Of a stretch of DNA of 64,000 nt, positions 48,871 to 61,920 are shown in pieces. The notes below the pieces were generated by a model, which saw nothing but the letters and a program-made list of their open reading frames with translations, was not told the DNA's origin and did not search any database. This DNA is from Symbiodinium natans (Eukaryota; Sar; Dinophyceae; Suessiales; Symbiodiniaceae). The position numbers and the translations under genes are program-made. Position 1 is the first letter of the stretch. Each line of letters starts with the position of its first letter. The DNA is taken from positions 405,501 to 469,500 of the forward strand of contig CAJNDS010002294.1 of the NCBI GenBank assembly GCA_905221605.1, written 5' to 3'.

Positions 48871-51800
48871 CACAACATGTCCGATGCATCTCATCCGCCC
48901 TCTGAAGGTGGTGTTATGTCCTTGGCCCTACCCAAGAGTCTGGAATCAGCTTGTCTGGATCTCAGACATCAGTGAGACAGAGTCATCAGATGCTTCGCAT
49001 CTGGGTTTTACCCTCGGTCCGTCGAGGTTCTGGGATCTGCAGCAGCGGCAGCATCAAGAGCTCCATGACGCGGCTTGCCTGAACTTTTTGACTGAGCCTC
49101 ACCCTGAGCCTCAAACCTCCTCGCACTCCCGCATCTAGCTCGGGACAGGCGCGGCAAGAAGCACGAAGAGAAGCAAAGCGGTGGCCCATCAAAGTGCCTC
49201 GGACATTGACCAGAAACCCCAACATTGGCAGATCTAAGTGCAAGTTTGTCCTTCTCAATGAGGAAGGAGACTTGACGGCACAGGCCACAGGCAGCAGGCA
49301 GGTTATACAGCCAGATGTCATCTTTGCTTCTTCCCACATGTCCTGCAATGGCTAAGGGCAATGGAAGCTTGGAGGCATTCAAGGAGGCATTCAGGCACTT
49401 GATGGCGCTTGCAACATTCCCGCCCACGCCCCCCAAGCCCCCCCAAGGAATCCCACCTTTACGGCGCCATCATGCTCTACACCTCGAATGCCATCTACAA
49501 GCAGCTGAACGCGGCGCTGCGGAGCCCCTCTTCGCTGCGGAGTTTTTTTTGGGGGGTTTTAAGTGGCCTTTTGTTACAAGGTGCTTAAACGTGCGTTTTT
49601 CAGGCTTAGGCAGCTGAGGGTTTGGGGCTGCCGGTGGCTTCAAGAGGTCGCTGTTGCTAAGGTGAGGATCGTAACAAGATCAAGAAGTACAAGCCGTATC
49701 TCAGGCCTCATTTGCTGCTCATTCGGGTATGGCATTTGTGGTTACAGATCCTCATATGCATCATCTGCAGGTTGCTCTTTGAAGCACTGAATCGCCTCCC
49801 GCAGCAGAAGAGGAGCCGCTCAAGCACAGCTGTTGCTTCTGGTTGTCGCTTTTGATGGAAAACATGCATTTTTAAAACAATTGCTTGCCAGCTTCACAGG
49901 ACCCTCTGGCGTGGCATTGGTGTGGATCTCTATGATCAGTATAAAACCGTCGCTCGCTGCATTTACGGCGCCTCCCTAGGAGCACTCGTGGAAGTACCAG
50001 CAAGACGAGAAACCATGACAAGATCTGAAGTTTGCCTTTCCGCATCCCTACTGTAGTCAAGCGCACCCACTAGCTACGAGTTGAGAAGAGTGTTGGCGCT
50101 GGGACAGCTTTGTAGGGCACTGCGCGGATGGTCAGCTCCTAACAAGCTTTCATGCCAAGGGGTCCACCATCACGTGGTGGGGCGTCAGCAGCTGCACATC
50201 AGACGAGCAGGCCTGCTGAGACATTGCGTGCTCGAGCTTCTACATAGACAAGAATCCAATGTGGAGGTCGCCAAAAACTTCATGAAGGGCTGTGGCGGTT
50301 CTTGCACACTGCTAACGGTCAAGACCAAGACAGCTGCCGACATTTCGGAGATAACGTGGGAGACTCAGAAGGAAGACTGCGGCTCAAAGGAAGGTGAATG
50401 ATCTGATCAGAGTACCTCAGTCGTGTGAAATGCCGTGAGATGTCGTGAGGTTCTACGGAAATGAGAAGGAGACTTGGAAGTTCACTCGTGTTCAGTCCAC
50501 TCGGCACTCGGCACCGTGCAGTGATAGAGTCTAGGTTCAGGTTCAAGGCCTTGCTGTGCTAAAGGAGAGCCTCCTTGCCCCTGGCACGCAGCTCAAGGCC
50601 GAGGGGTATGACAGTCATGACACAGGGACGGACACACACGGCGCTGCGGCATGACAAATCACATAGTCACCTCATGCAGCAAAGGGGCGTCAGGCGGCGA
50701 GCATTTGCTGTACGGAAAGCCACCACAAGATCAAAACCCTTGTCAACAGAACTCGTCGGTTTAGGGCCATTGCTCGTGAGAGATGCTGGCCAAAATTTGC
50801 TGCATTTGTCTCTGTGGACAGGTGGTGAACTCAGCGCGGAAGGGCAAAGTCTCCGAGATAACGCTGGAAGAAGTTGGCAGAGCAGTGGATTGAATCATAG
50901 CCAAGTATACACTGGCCATCCCTGGTCGGACCCACGCATGTTCGTCCCCCATTATGTTTTCGAGCTTCGTGCTCAGCTGCGCCTGAGCCGGCCGAGAATT
51001 GGCCTGACATGCTGCGAGCCCGCAGCCAATGCAATGACAGGCCCAGAGAATCGGTTCAAAAGAGCACTCCGAATGTGCGAGAGCCTGTCTGCAGAGAAGC
51101 TTCGTCCCTAACTTCACAAGTCCATTCCCTACATCTGCATTCCCCCACATTCCCGTAAGCCCTAGCATGCCCTAGCAAACTGGCAGTGCTCCGAAGGATG
51201 CGAGACACGACGCTGAGAAGGTGAATGCATTCCAGGTGCATGATGGATGCAATGGACAGATGCGACATCGCACATCTTGTGAGCATCCTTTCGCTGATCT
51301 GCCCAGGGATTCTGTAACATGGTGCAGGCTAACCCGCAGGCCTGAGTTGTAGCAACGGCTGATGCAAGGTAGGAACTTTGCCATGAATTGTCGTGTGTTC
51401 ACCTTACCAGGTTGCCCTCCAGCACCCTGTGGAGTTTGCAGGCCCTTCCCTTCAGACCTTGCTTTCAAAGTCGGGGCCAGACATATCTGTCAGGCGCCAT
51501 CTCTTCGCTTGCTCCTCCTCCACAGCACCTGCAATCGAACTTCCAGAACATCCTCTCAAGAGCCCCAGCAGCACAAGCCGACAGCGGGCAGAAGTAAGAG
51601 CTTGACCAGAAGAGGACTGCCAAGCCGAGATGAGTCGTGCAAAACTGAGGTTACAAGCAGGTGGGCGTCACACTGCCTTTGCTGCTTTTGAACAGACACA
51701 AGCTGTTTGGCCTGTCGGGCGCTTGCATGGCTTGCAGACCTTGGGAGCAAACTGGACAAATGCCTGGAAGCAGGCAGCGGGGGAACATGCGGCAACATGT

Positions 51801-54176
51801 GGCAACAGCAAGCGACAAGCATACAGTAGACCTGCATGGTCATGTAGCGTACGAAGTCGACTGCTGTTTTCCTCGAAGCATGCTTGCAGATGCCACAAGA
51901 AGTGCAGTTGAAGCTTTCACATATGAATCTTGGTGGCAAGTGCAAGGCATCGTGTGTGATACCAACTTCATCACACAGCACTTCGCCCTGCACCTTGTAC
52001 CTCAGGTACCCTGGGATAGAGCCGCCTCAGTCTCAAGCTCGCTGCGGTACATGTCAACGCGGTGCTATCAGAGATTATCAGAGCAATTCACAGCGATTCA
52101 AGGTCCTAAATGTCAGTCGCCGGAGAACCCCACACGGGCTGACGGATAGTTTGCGGGACAGAACTCTGTGTCTTGCGGCTTCTCGTCGTACCTGCCAGCC
52201 ATTCGTTATCGATAGTGAAAGCAAGCTCGTTAAACAGTTGACAGATTGTGCTGGCCAGACCATGATAATGCATTCCAAATGTTTAACGCTACCGGTGTCC
52301 TGCTTAGTTGCGCATGCCTGGACGTTTTTGAAGGAGGGGCGGCTTAGCGGTGTTTACAGCGTTTTACAGTAAAGTTTACAATGTTTGATACAGTTCAGGG
52401 AAGCTGCGGCCTTTGCTTCAGGCGGCCTGGCAAAATGCAAACCAAAAGTGTTTGGCGCAACCAAGACAGACCCTGGCCCCCGTAAGCTACTGCGATATGC
52501 ATGAGACATGTGACGAGCTGGAAAGTGCGACTATACAGGCCATGTGTTCGTAGGACTTTGCATAGATGCTGGTGGGGCACCGGTGGATGTGCAGCAATCG
52601 TCCTCGCCTTGGACCACGCGGGTCAGACTCGCACCTCAGAGGAATTCAGATTATCTGTTGGTCAGCTTTGGAAATCCAATTCAGTTTCCTCGTGCTTCTC
52701 TGTGCCTGTCTGACTGACTCAGGCAGCCCTGATGTCATCCAGCGCTGTTTGACAGCATTAATGGGCCCAGCAGTACAATACTTAGCCAGCAAAGCGTCAG
52801 CTGCAGCCGCATTGCTAGCAGAGAAAATGGCTATGACTTGACGAGACACAAAGCTTGGCGCTTCAATTGGATGCACGGCATGCCATGACATGCCAAGCCG
52901 ACAAATCCGCTCGTCTCATCTCCCATCAGCATCTCTATGAGAAGCTTGTCCAGCATGAGTGCTCCACAATGCTCCGCATGTTGCCACGTGAACGAGAAGT
53001 CAGCCCTGCAACAAGTGTAACTTGCATCACCCACACAGATTGGTTGTCCGTCACAGCCTAGAGCGAATGCTTCCAATCTGTTATCGGCACTGACCAGAGC
53101 CATAAAATTCAAGGAGCGCTGCATGCCACTCGTTCAAGTGATCTTTCCCAGTTCGCACGGCTAGATGCGCATCTTTCGCAGGAGTGGACCAGCTGCATGT
53201 TGCACTATGCTCAGAGTAGTGCACAGCGTGGACACCGGTCTTGCTCTTCCGCTTCACAAGCGCAGATCTCTCCAGGCACGGTAGTCTTGGAGATCCAGAT
53301 GGCCAGGCTTGTCCCTGCAGCCCAGCCATGCCGAGTTTTCTCAAGCACCTTCAGAGCTTTTTTGGGGGCTTTTGTATATGGAATTGCCATACTCGTGTTC
53401 TACTACCGTTCCATAAGCGTGTTAAACGTGTTAAAGTGTCCTTGAGGATGGCAGAGAAGTTGTATTTTGCCCGCGGTCGATGCGGACAAGCCCAGAAGCT
53501 CAACCTGCCATTGTCCCAGGGTGTTGGTGGGTGTTGGTGCAAAGTCCAGGCATTGCGCAATACTTAATACCCGCTGAGTCATAAAGCGCGGCAAGGTGCA
53601 AGATGAGCCCTTCATGGATGATGCTGTTGCAACACAACGGCGCTGTTGGGTTCGAAGCCTAGCTTGGCACGTAGAATGCGTGTGCCAAAGTGTGCCGATT
53701 TGCAGCCCTTTGCTGAAAAAGCAGACAGCCTCAAGGTGTTGCCTCCACCTGAGCGTGAGCCTTAGCACTATGTTCCCACCTGCTGTAAGTGCCAGCAGCA
53801 CGGTGCTCTCATGGGCTCTCCAAACATCGTTCCACCTTCACATTTCCTCATCCTTGTGCATCTCGTATGGCCCAGGTGTACTAACACTGCTTGCAGCAAG
53901 GTCGAAAATGCTTAGACAAGTATACTCTTGTAGTGCACGAGGCTCGACTCACTAGCTGGTGCCAGAAGATGGAAGAGCTGCCTGTGCACCTAGGCTTATG
54001 AGCTGTAAGAACAAGCAACAATGCATCAGATTTATCCAATCACTTCGTACACCTCGAAAAGTGCAAGAGCAATGTTTGCACTACTGCGGTCGCCGGGAAT
54101 CCTTCCAGCACAAGTGGTTGGCACAAGCACGCCAGGAAGGTCATGGAACAAAGTCACAGCGGACAGCACCCACTTC
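48871..54176. other. Undeciphered; should contain the PARP catalytic exons
   Basis: Candidate + strand exons: 49230-49350 (RSKCKFVLLNEEGDL), 49905-50000 (LWRGIGVDLYDQYKTV), 50300-50401 (TVKTKTAADISEITWETQKE) and 52725-52841 (PDVIQRCLTALMGPAVQYLA, ending in a TGA stop). None matches the PARP catalytic signatures HGSR, GYMFGKG or YFAD. Unidentified genes may lie here. Confidence 0.3.
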
Positions 54177-57100
54177 ATGAGATTTGGTATGCCGGGGATC
54201 TCGCTGCCTGAGCCTACCTTTGGAACAAGGTGGCCCACGCTGGACGTGCACGGCCGACAGCTGCGTGCTTTTCGTACATCACAGCCGCTCAGCCTGCGAC
54301 CGACCCCAAGCGCAACTGCCGCATGCAGATCCCAGGTGCTGCAATCCAGGCGTGTTCAGAGCCAGTCCGACATCAACAGCGAGCCATCAAACAAGCCCAC
54401 AGTGCGACGTTTGATCGCTCTGCTTTGGCCAGATCGTGTCCTGCTTGGAGTTGCGTTGTGCTTTCTCGTTGGCGCCGCTGTTTCTCAGGCACAGCAAACT
54501 CCCGAATAAATAAATGTGTCGGTTGTGTGTCGTAGGCAGCTTCGCCCTGTCAGGCGATGCTTCCTCATTGCTTGTCCGATACATTGAGAGTCATCATCGA
54601 TGGTCAGGCATCTGGCACGCTGGGAGTCAATACGTTCACTGGTCCCTTGTCCAACTTGTTGCTGGCTGCTTTGGCAGGCACCTTGCCAGCACACACATGC
54701 CACTTCTTATTTTGGTGACATGTTTTTGAAGTCCCTGCTTCAACAGCCTTGGGAAGTAGAGACTCTTGAACCTCTGTCCATACTGTCTCAGACATCCAGT
54801 GATGATAGAAGTACCGTTGCTGACATGAGGTCAAATAGAATGGGATGATGAAAATTCATGCGTCCAAGTTTACTCGCATCAGTAGTCTTTCCCACTTAAG
54901 TCCAAGTCCTTGAAAATAGGCTCCAGGGACCAGCCTAGACGAGAACCGAAAGTCTGCCTTTGAACGTCGGTTGAGGGCGCCTAATTGTGATGCGCCCTCA
55001 TTGTTCTTGCTTTGCGTCGGCTGGTGCTTGAAGACTTGGGCAAGAATAAGTCGGTCCTTCAGAGGAGGCAGCACGGAACGATACAGAACGACAGGTTGCC
55101 CACAGAATGGCGTAGTTCATTGAAGGTTCGATCTTGTGGCATCTCTACATCACCATTCCAAACAAAACCCCAGACCAGTTAAGGAGCGTTCTTCTCTTCC
55201 CTCCGGGGTGCTTGCTTCATTATTATTGGGGCTAGGGCCTCTGTACGCTTGCGGAAGCAGCTCTTCAAGTCCTTACTGCGGCAAGACATGGGCTTCTTTG
55301 ACACTACAAAGACCGGAGAGATCACTTCGCGCCTTACACAGGACTGCCAGCGTGTCGCCGATCAGGTGTCTTTCAACGTTAACTTCTTCTCGCGGACAGT
55401 TGTTGAGCTGGTCGCCACGCTGTGCTTCATGCTGTCGTACTCCGTTGAGCTAACAATGATTTCGTTTGCCACGGTTCCGGTGGTGGCAGTTCTGTCAAAA
55501 CAGGTTGGACACTACATGCAGAAGCTATCTGAGGCTACGCAACAGCGGCTAGCTGATGCCAACGCCGTGGCCGAGGAAGCCCTGTCTTCCATCGCCACCG
55601 TGCGCACCTTTGGAGGAGAAGCATGGGAAGAATTGCGATTTCGCGACAACCTGCAGAAGTTTTACGAGTTAGAGAGCCGCAGGGCAAAAGTGTACGTGGG
55701 ATATCTCTTCGTGATCATGATGCTCCCTCACTTGGGAAATTGCCTCGTCCTGTTCCAGATTGGACGCCTCTGCGTTCATGGTCTGTCAGCCCCCACATTA
55801 CTGGCTTTCGTGTTCTACTTGCAGACCCTAAATGGCTGCTTCAACTCCTTGGCGGACATCTGCAGTTCGAGTTGCAGAGTTTCAGGGTAGGGTTTCAGGG
55901 CTTCAGGGCTTTAGGGTTTCAGGCCTTGAGGGCTTTGGGGTTTTCAAAGCTTTGGGGCTGCCCTAAATCCTAAATCCCTAAAGACCGAAAACCCTGGTGT
56001 AAGACCATAAGGCCCTAAAGGCCTAAAACTATACAGCCTTTACCATCTGCAGCGGCTGTCCAAGACGAACAAACAATGCTTGTGGTATACCGCAAGCGAG
56101 ATGTACAGCAAGTTGGACGAGATGAAGTTCTTCGATGAAGCACTCCTTTTCAGGCGGTGTTCCAAACGCTGTACAGCGAATGCTACTGATGCTTCAGAAG
56201 ATGTTCGTCCTGAATGTACGATGCCCTGAATACCCCCTGATGCATCTGGGGTGGGGGGGGGGGGGGGCCGCAAGGAATGGCGAGGGGAAAGCACCTGCCC
56301 GGAACCCTAAGGTGCGGCAGCCACGACTTTATTTCTCCGAAAGCTTTCTTTTGTGTGTGACAGGCTCCAAATCCCCAGAACCACACGTTGCGACAATCAA
56401 GCTCTATGTGTGTCGTCCTGAAGTTCGCTTTGGTGTGGACCAGGTTCCTATCGCTCAGAATCATGTGGTGCCAGATTCAGGTTCTATGTATTCTCAAGCG
56501 TCCTGAGCTAGTTTTTGTGTGACAGGCTCCAAATGCCCGGAACCTATGCCAGAACCCTGCGGTGCAAGAAGTGCTGCGTGTGTAGGTATGTATCATGAGC
56601 TGGCTTTTCTGTCTCCGAATGCTCAGCCCTGAATTCCCGAAACTTGCCCATGAACGTACGAAGACCTCGCCCTGCACGTGGGAAAACCCCCTGCCCTAAA
56701 CATCGAAAACCTCTCGAACGTATAAAAGCATACGCTCGCTGAACAAGACCCTGAACTGAAAAACTTTGCTTGACATTAAAACCCTGAAACTACCTTAGAT
56801 GCACGAGAAGAACCTCCAACCTGCAATCCTGAAGCGTTGAAGGCTTGGGTTGCCGTTCGCAGCGATGTTGGGTACGAGAACTAAGAGCAACCATAGGCCA
56901 TAGGCACCTTTGAAACCTCTCTCGCGGAAGAGAACTTCTACTCGCAGTAAAATGGCCGCCTTTCATCGAAGAATGGCATTCAACCCCTAAAGCCCTAAAT
57001 CCCTTTTTCACCGGACGCTTTAAAGCCCTAAAGGTCTAGAACCCTAAAACATAGAACTGTTGCGGCTCCTTCCACGGCGCGGGGCCCGGCAAGGAACACG

Positions 57101-58485
57101 TTTCCGCCATAAGAAACAACGATGGTCGCTTTGACGGAAGAACGGCCGGCAAGCCCTAAACCTTAAAATGCGAAAACGCTGAATCACTGAAGCCCTGCCC
57201 CAAACTTGGAAGCCCAAAGCCGAAATACCCCTAAGCCCCTGAAGCCGGCCTGATACCCAAAGCCTGAAAGCCCTCCAGCGTTAGAGCCTAAAGGACATCT
57301 ACACAAACATCATGCAAGCACTGGGGTCGGCCACACGCGTCTTCGCATTGGTGCACCGGAAACCGGAGATAACGCAGGTCGCATCAGGTTCCACAACGAA
57401 GGCGAAGGGCCACCTGCAACTCCAGGATGTTTACTTCAGCTACCCCGCACACCCGGAGCGAGAAGTGTTGAGAGGCCTCTCCCTGGAGTGTGCTCCGGGA
57501 AGTGCCGTGGCATTGGTCGGAGCCAGCGGAGGTGGAAAGTCCACGTGCATCGCCTTGTTCCAGCGGCTCTACGAGCCTCAGAGTGGAGCAGTCCTTCTGG
57601 ACCAACAAGACATCATGGACTTTGACAAGAGCTCGTTCACTGAAGTCGTGTGTGCCGTGAACCAGGAGCCCGTCCTCTTCGGATGCAGCATTCGGGAGAA
57701 CATCTTGTATGGTCTCCCCGAAGACCACCCGGCCCGCAGCAATGACCTGTCACCTGATGTGGTGCAAGCAGCTTGCCTTGCGAATGCTCACAACTTCATT
57801 CAACAAATGGCACATGGCTATGACACAGAGGTGGGGGAGCGAGGTGTGCAACTATCTGGTGGGCAAAAACAGCGCATCGCAATTGCTCGGGCACTGGTAC
57901 GCAAGCCGCAGGTTCTGCTCCTTGATGAAGCTACTAGCGCACTGGATGCAGAAAGCGAGCTACAAGTTCAGATGCTCGACAGGAGACGATGAACAACAGG
58001 TGACTGCCTAATCGCGTTGACTTCAGTAGATTGAAAGCTGGTGCTGAAGGAGCCTGAACACGCTGCAAAAACCTCAATGGACTGGAGTGCAATGGTAAAC
58101 TACATGCTGGTAGACAAGATAGATTCTATAATAGAATTATAGATCATCATCCAATAGCAGGCTGCAGGTGCTCAGGCGGTCTAGGCAGCTTTTGAGCTAG
58201 ATGCAGCTAGCCTTGGGACTGGTGTTGAGTAAGCGGCGCAAGCTCTAGGAATCGAGTTGGGCAAATACTGTCACTGTTTCACTGAGGATTGCCATCAACA
58301 ACTTGGTGGCGCAGCAGGACATGACCGTAGTGATCGTCGCACACCGGCTGTCAACAGTCCAAAGGGCAGACAAGATATGTGTGGTCGAGGGTGGTGTGAT
58401 CGTGGAACAAGGAAAGCATACCGACCTACTCAAGAAAGCAGACGGGCACTACAAGCGACTAGTCGACCAGCAGCTCAGACACTGA
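54177..58485 (+). CDS. TAP-like ABC half-transporter (ABCB subfamily), five exons
   Basis: Exporter of the TAP/ABCB half-transporter type: one membrane domain followed by one ATPase domain, working as a dimer in an organelle or vacuolar membrane. Exons are 54177-54488, 54554-54677, 55184-55854, 57294-57982 and 58287-58485, giving about 664 residues, normal for the family. The frame is open upstream to an ATG at 54021, so the start may be earlier. The membrane domain begins with [18 protein letters not shown] and contains [20 protein letters not shown] and [13 protein letters not shown]. ATPase motifs are complete: Walker [10 protein letters not shown] (about 445-453), Q-loop VNQEPVLFG, signature LSGGQ (556-560), Walker [13 protein letters not shown] (Glu581) and H-loop His618 in VAHRLSTV. 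Donors are GC, GC, GA and GA, with AG|G acceptors throughout. Phases agree at all four junctions. The substrate cannot be told from sequence. Confidence 0.96.
55873..57290. repeat. Degenerate CCCTAAA/TTTAGGG-like words in ABCB intron 3
   Basis: Words such as CCCTAAA, CCCTGAAA, TTTAGGG and TTCAGGG recur through most of the 1,439-nt intron, in both orientations. A 15-nt G run sits at about 56253-56267. The pattern resembles decayed telomere-type repeats. Confidence 0.7.
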
Positions 58486-60872
58486 AGGGGTTGTTGGCGT
58501 GTGCCTTTGGCACCAGCATTCTAGGACAGCCAATGCGCTGTAATGCGGCGATCACCCATAGCGGCACAATTTTTTGTTCCAAGCCGCCAGGCTGATACCG
58601 CAAGTCGTGGTAACAGCATCTATTATTTGAATACCTTGTCGGTCTCCTGAAGAATTTAAGCAGGAGTTTTTCAGTGCCCGTGGGCACAGGAAATGATCTA
58701 CGTTGCATGCACTCATGCCATGACAGCCGTACAGATTGCTACAAGGGCATTCCGCCCTTGACCATTGTAGTATCGACAATGAGGGAGCAAGAAACTACAA
58801 AAGGTCACACGCTGGGACAAGAGGCAGAGCACTTCAGCAACGAGGGATAACAGTCATTGTTGTCATCTGCGAGGTCACACCTGGAACGTGAGCTAGAGGC
58901 CGCCTTGCGTTCACGTGACCCCTCATTCTTTCGCCCATAAGATCTCAGCCCTGTCTATTTGTCTGCGCTCGTTCGAGAGGCCAACGACCTCGGTGAAAGC
59001 GATTGTCGAGAGCTCAGCAGGATAGGGGGAGAAATGGGGAGAGAGATACATTGCATTCGTGAAGTGATAATAATAATACTAAGTATAATAAGAATAAGAA
59101 TAGTAATAAGAAACAGGAATGATAGTAAATAATAATCATAATAGTACTCATAGAAATGTTTAATAATAACAATATTACTAGTAATACATCTTTGTCGGTG
59201 ATTTTTTCTGTCCGAGATGTCCGAGGCCGGGCCTCCGCATCTTCCGCCTCTGCGTCGCGTGCCCAGAAGCTTCTTCTTTGAAGGCGATACTATTATTATT
59301 TCTCATTTTATTCAGTACGGTTATTACTGTTGTTGTGATTTTTGCTATCTCTGAAGGGCAGAAAGATTTCCTTGAGATATCCCCTTCAAAGCCGTGGAGA
59401 CGTTTTCCTCCGAGAGATTCCCCGAGGGCACGCAGAAGTGGAGCCTCCGGAGCGCGGGAGCGCAGCGAGCGGGGCGAGCGCCCGAGCCGCACGGAGAAGG
59501 CGCCGCTGAGAAACAAGAACGCAAAGCCGCAAAGCTGAAAGCAACTCAGAGGGGAAACGAGGAAATCCTCGGGACATCTCGGGATGGTGCTTGCAGACGT
59601 AACGGCTGAAGTTGAAGGATGTCCGCAAACCTCCAAATGCCACCAAACATTACCGGTGCATGCAGAGAGGTTGCGGGAGACCGCTGAGTCAGAGGCTCTA
59701 CAACACGCCCGCTGCGTTTCACCTTTGCCTGTCAGGCACCACATCGCCAATCCTCTGTCGCAAGCGACCGATCTCGAAGATCAGGCATGGTGACGTACTT
59801 GTTGAAAGCTGGATGTGAGAAATTGACAGTTGCTGCGGATGTTTCAAGTGCTCTGCTTGTATCAGTTATCAGTATGTATGTGTGTATACATAGAGGTATT
59901 TATGTATACATGTATACATGTATATATGGTACAAGGCTTCCACCCCCCCTTACGGTATCCCATGGAGTCCCCCCCATGGTATCCCACCCCCCACCCCTTG
60001 GATCTCCACGACATGCGACCGGCCACCCGTCCTACCCCGCGCCCCTGCGGTGTGGAACATCCAGCATACCACGCGCCCCCCCATGGTGTGGAACCTGTTG
60101 TGCCCTGAAGAGACAGGTAACTATCTAACATGATTCTCCCCCCCGCGCCGTACCTTGACCTTCCTCTTCAGCTCATGTTTTTGGTTAGATTTCAATCCCC
60201 GCGCCCCCTATCCCCCCTGACCTTCATTTTCACCCCATGTTTGTAAGAGCCCCCAATACAGTACGGAACCTTTTATGTGAACCCAAAAGGGGCCTCCAAT
60301 GTCGGCTTTTGGGAGGGGCAGAGGCCGTGCTCTGCCATGGGGGCGGGGAGATACATAGGAGGGTGGGGGGTGTACATTACTGCGTGGTTGGCCGGTTTGG
60401 GTGCACACATGTCGTTTGGCATTGCTGGTGTTTGGGACAAGCCCGGGAGTTGACCCAAAAAGGCAGGGAAACGTTGCGACCCTCCCAGCCCACCCTGGTC
60501 GCCCGGCCTCCCGTGGAGTCACCGGGCGAACTGGATAGTCCTCTTTTCTAGCGCTTGGGGCAGGGCAGGGAACTGCGACGGTGTTGCAGGTGTTCGAATC
60601 GTGGTGTGCGGTTCGGGGTATGGCCGCAACCGTTAGAACCTAGGGCAGGAGTGAAACCTGTCCTCGGGGAAGTGAAACCTCTCTCAAGCAATTCCGAGGT
60701 CTGAGCCTAGGTTACAGGAAGGTCAGACACCAGCGCGAGTGGTGATTGAGAATAAGTGATGTGCATGGATAGCGGGATGTTTCGCTGAGTAGCCTAATCC
60801 AGTCGCCCCAGAAACATACACATATGTGTATATATATATATATACAGATACATAAACATAAATATTATTTTA
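58486..60872. other. Intergenic; AT-rich microsatellite at 59065-59190
   Basis: No gene was recognised. An AATAAT-type microsatellite occupies about 59065-59190. Frames at 59178-59750 on the minus strand and 59278-59609 on the plus strand mirror each other. A TATACATG-type run lies near 59890-59930, and C-rich repeats (CCATGGTATCCC) near 59940-60080. Confidence 0.4.
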
Positions 60873-60938
60873 AGGGGCTGCGCCCATGGGCGGGCAGCGC
60901 AGGCAGAAGCGCGGGGCGAGCAGTTTCTAAGCAGTTTG

Positions 60939-61110
60939 AGGCCCCTAAACTCCCTTAAAATCTCTAAGCGTTTGAGGCTCCTCAACCCCCTAAAAGTTTC
61001 TAAGCATTTTCAGGCCCCTAAACTCCCTTCAAATCTCTAAGCGTTTGAGGCTCCTAGATTCCCTTTAAGTTTCTAAGCACTTTATAAGGCGGCCCCTAAA
61101 CTCCCTTTTT
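60939..61110 (+). repeat. 73-bp tandem repeat, about 2.3 copies
   Basis: AGGCCCCTAAACTCCCTT recurs at 60939 and 61012 and again, diverged, near 61089. TCTCTAAGCGTTTGAGGCTC lies between units. Confidence 0.85.
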
Positions 61111-61160
61111 CCTAGCCCCGGGCTTAGACACGTCGCTTATGCCCGCCCTTTGGGGGGCGT

Positions 61161-61765
61161 CATGCTCCTGATGCGCCCCCGGGGTCCCGCCCCGGGAGCC
61201 GCTGATGCTCCTGATGCGCACCTGGGGGTCCGGGGCTGGACCCGCTGATGCTCATGATGCGCGCCCTCTGGGGGCCTCCGTGGCGACACAAAAAACCACG
61301 AAAAAAAACCGTTCACCGGCGGCACGCGGGGGTCGGCGGCACTGGCGTCCGGCCCAATTCTGCTTCGCAGAAGGCCGCAGGCTAGCAAGGCTATTCCCGG
61401 GACGACCCGGCGGGTTAAAAGGTCCGCCAATGCTCGGTCCTTGGGGACCTCGCGCTGCCCGATCATGCTCCTGATGCGCCGCCGGGGTCCCGCCCCGGGA
61501 GCCGCTGATGCTCCTGATGCGCGCCTGGGGGTCCCGGGCTGGACCCGCTGATGCTCATGATGCGCGCCCTCTGGGGGCCTCCGTGGCGACGCAAAAAACC
61601 ACGAAAAAAAAAACCGTTCACCGGCGGCACGCGGGGGTCGGCGGCACTGGCGTCCGGCCTAATTCTGCTTCGCAGAAGGCCAGAGGCCAGCAAGGCTATT
61701 CCCGGGACGACCCGGGTTAAAAGGTCCGCCAATGCTCGGTCCTTGGGGACCTCGCGCTGCCCGAT
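61161..61765 (+). repeat. 303-bp direct tandem duplication
   Basis: Two nearly identical copies (61161-61463 and 61464-61765) both start CATGCTCCTGATGCGC and end TCGCGCTGCCCGAT. The second copy runs straight into block B of the composite repeat. Confidence 0.93.
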
Positions 61766-61920
61766 TTAATGGCTACCGCCAGTGCCGCCGACCCCAGATC
61801 CAAGAGAGTCCGACTTGGGAGGCGGAGCGGGCGGAGCGGGCACAGGCATTGGGGGCCTTTATAAAGTCAGCTGAGCCACCACCGAGGGCCTTTAAAGTCA
61901 GCTGCTAGAATCGAACAGCC

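Noticed and set aside
60590-60612. GTTCGAATC, resembling a tRNA T-loop
   Set aside because: No complementary T stem, acceptor stem or D-arm can be drawn around it.
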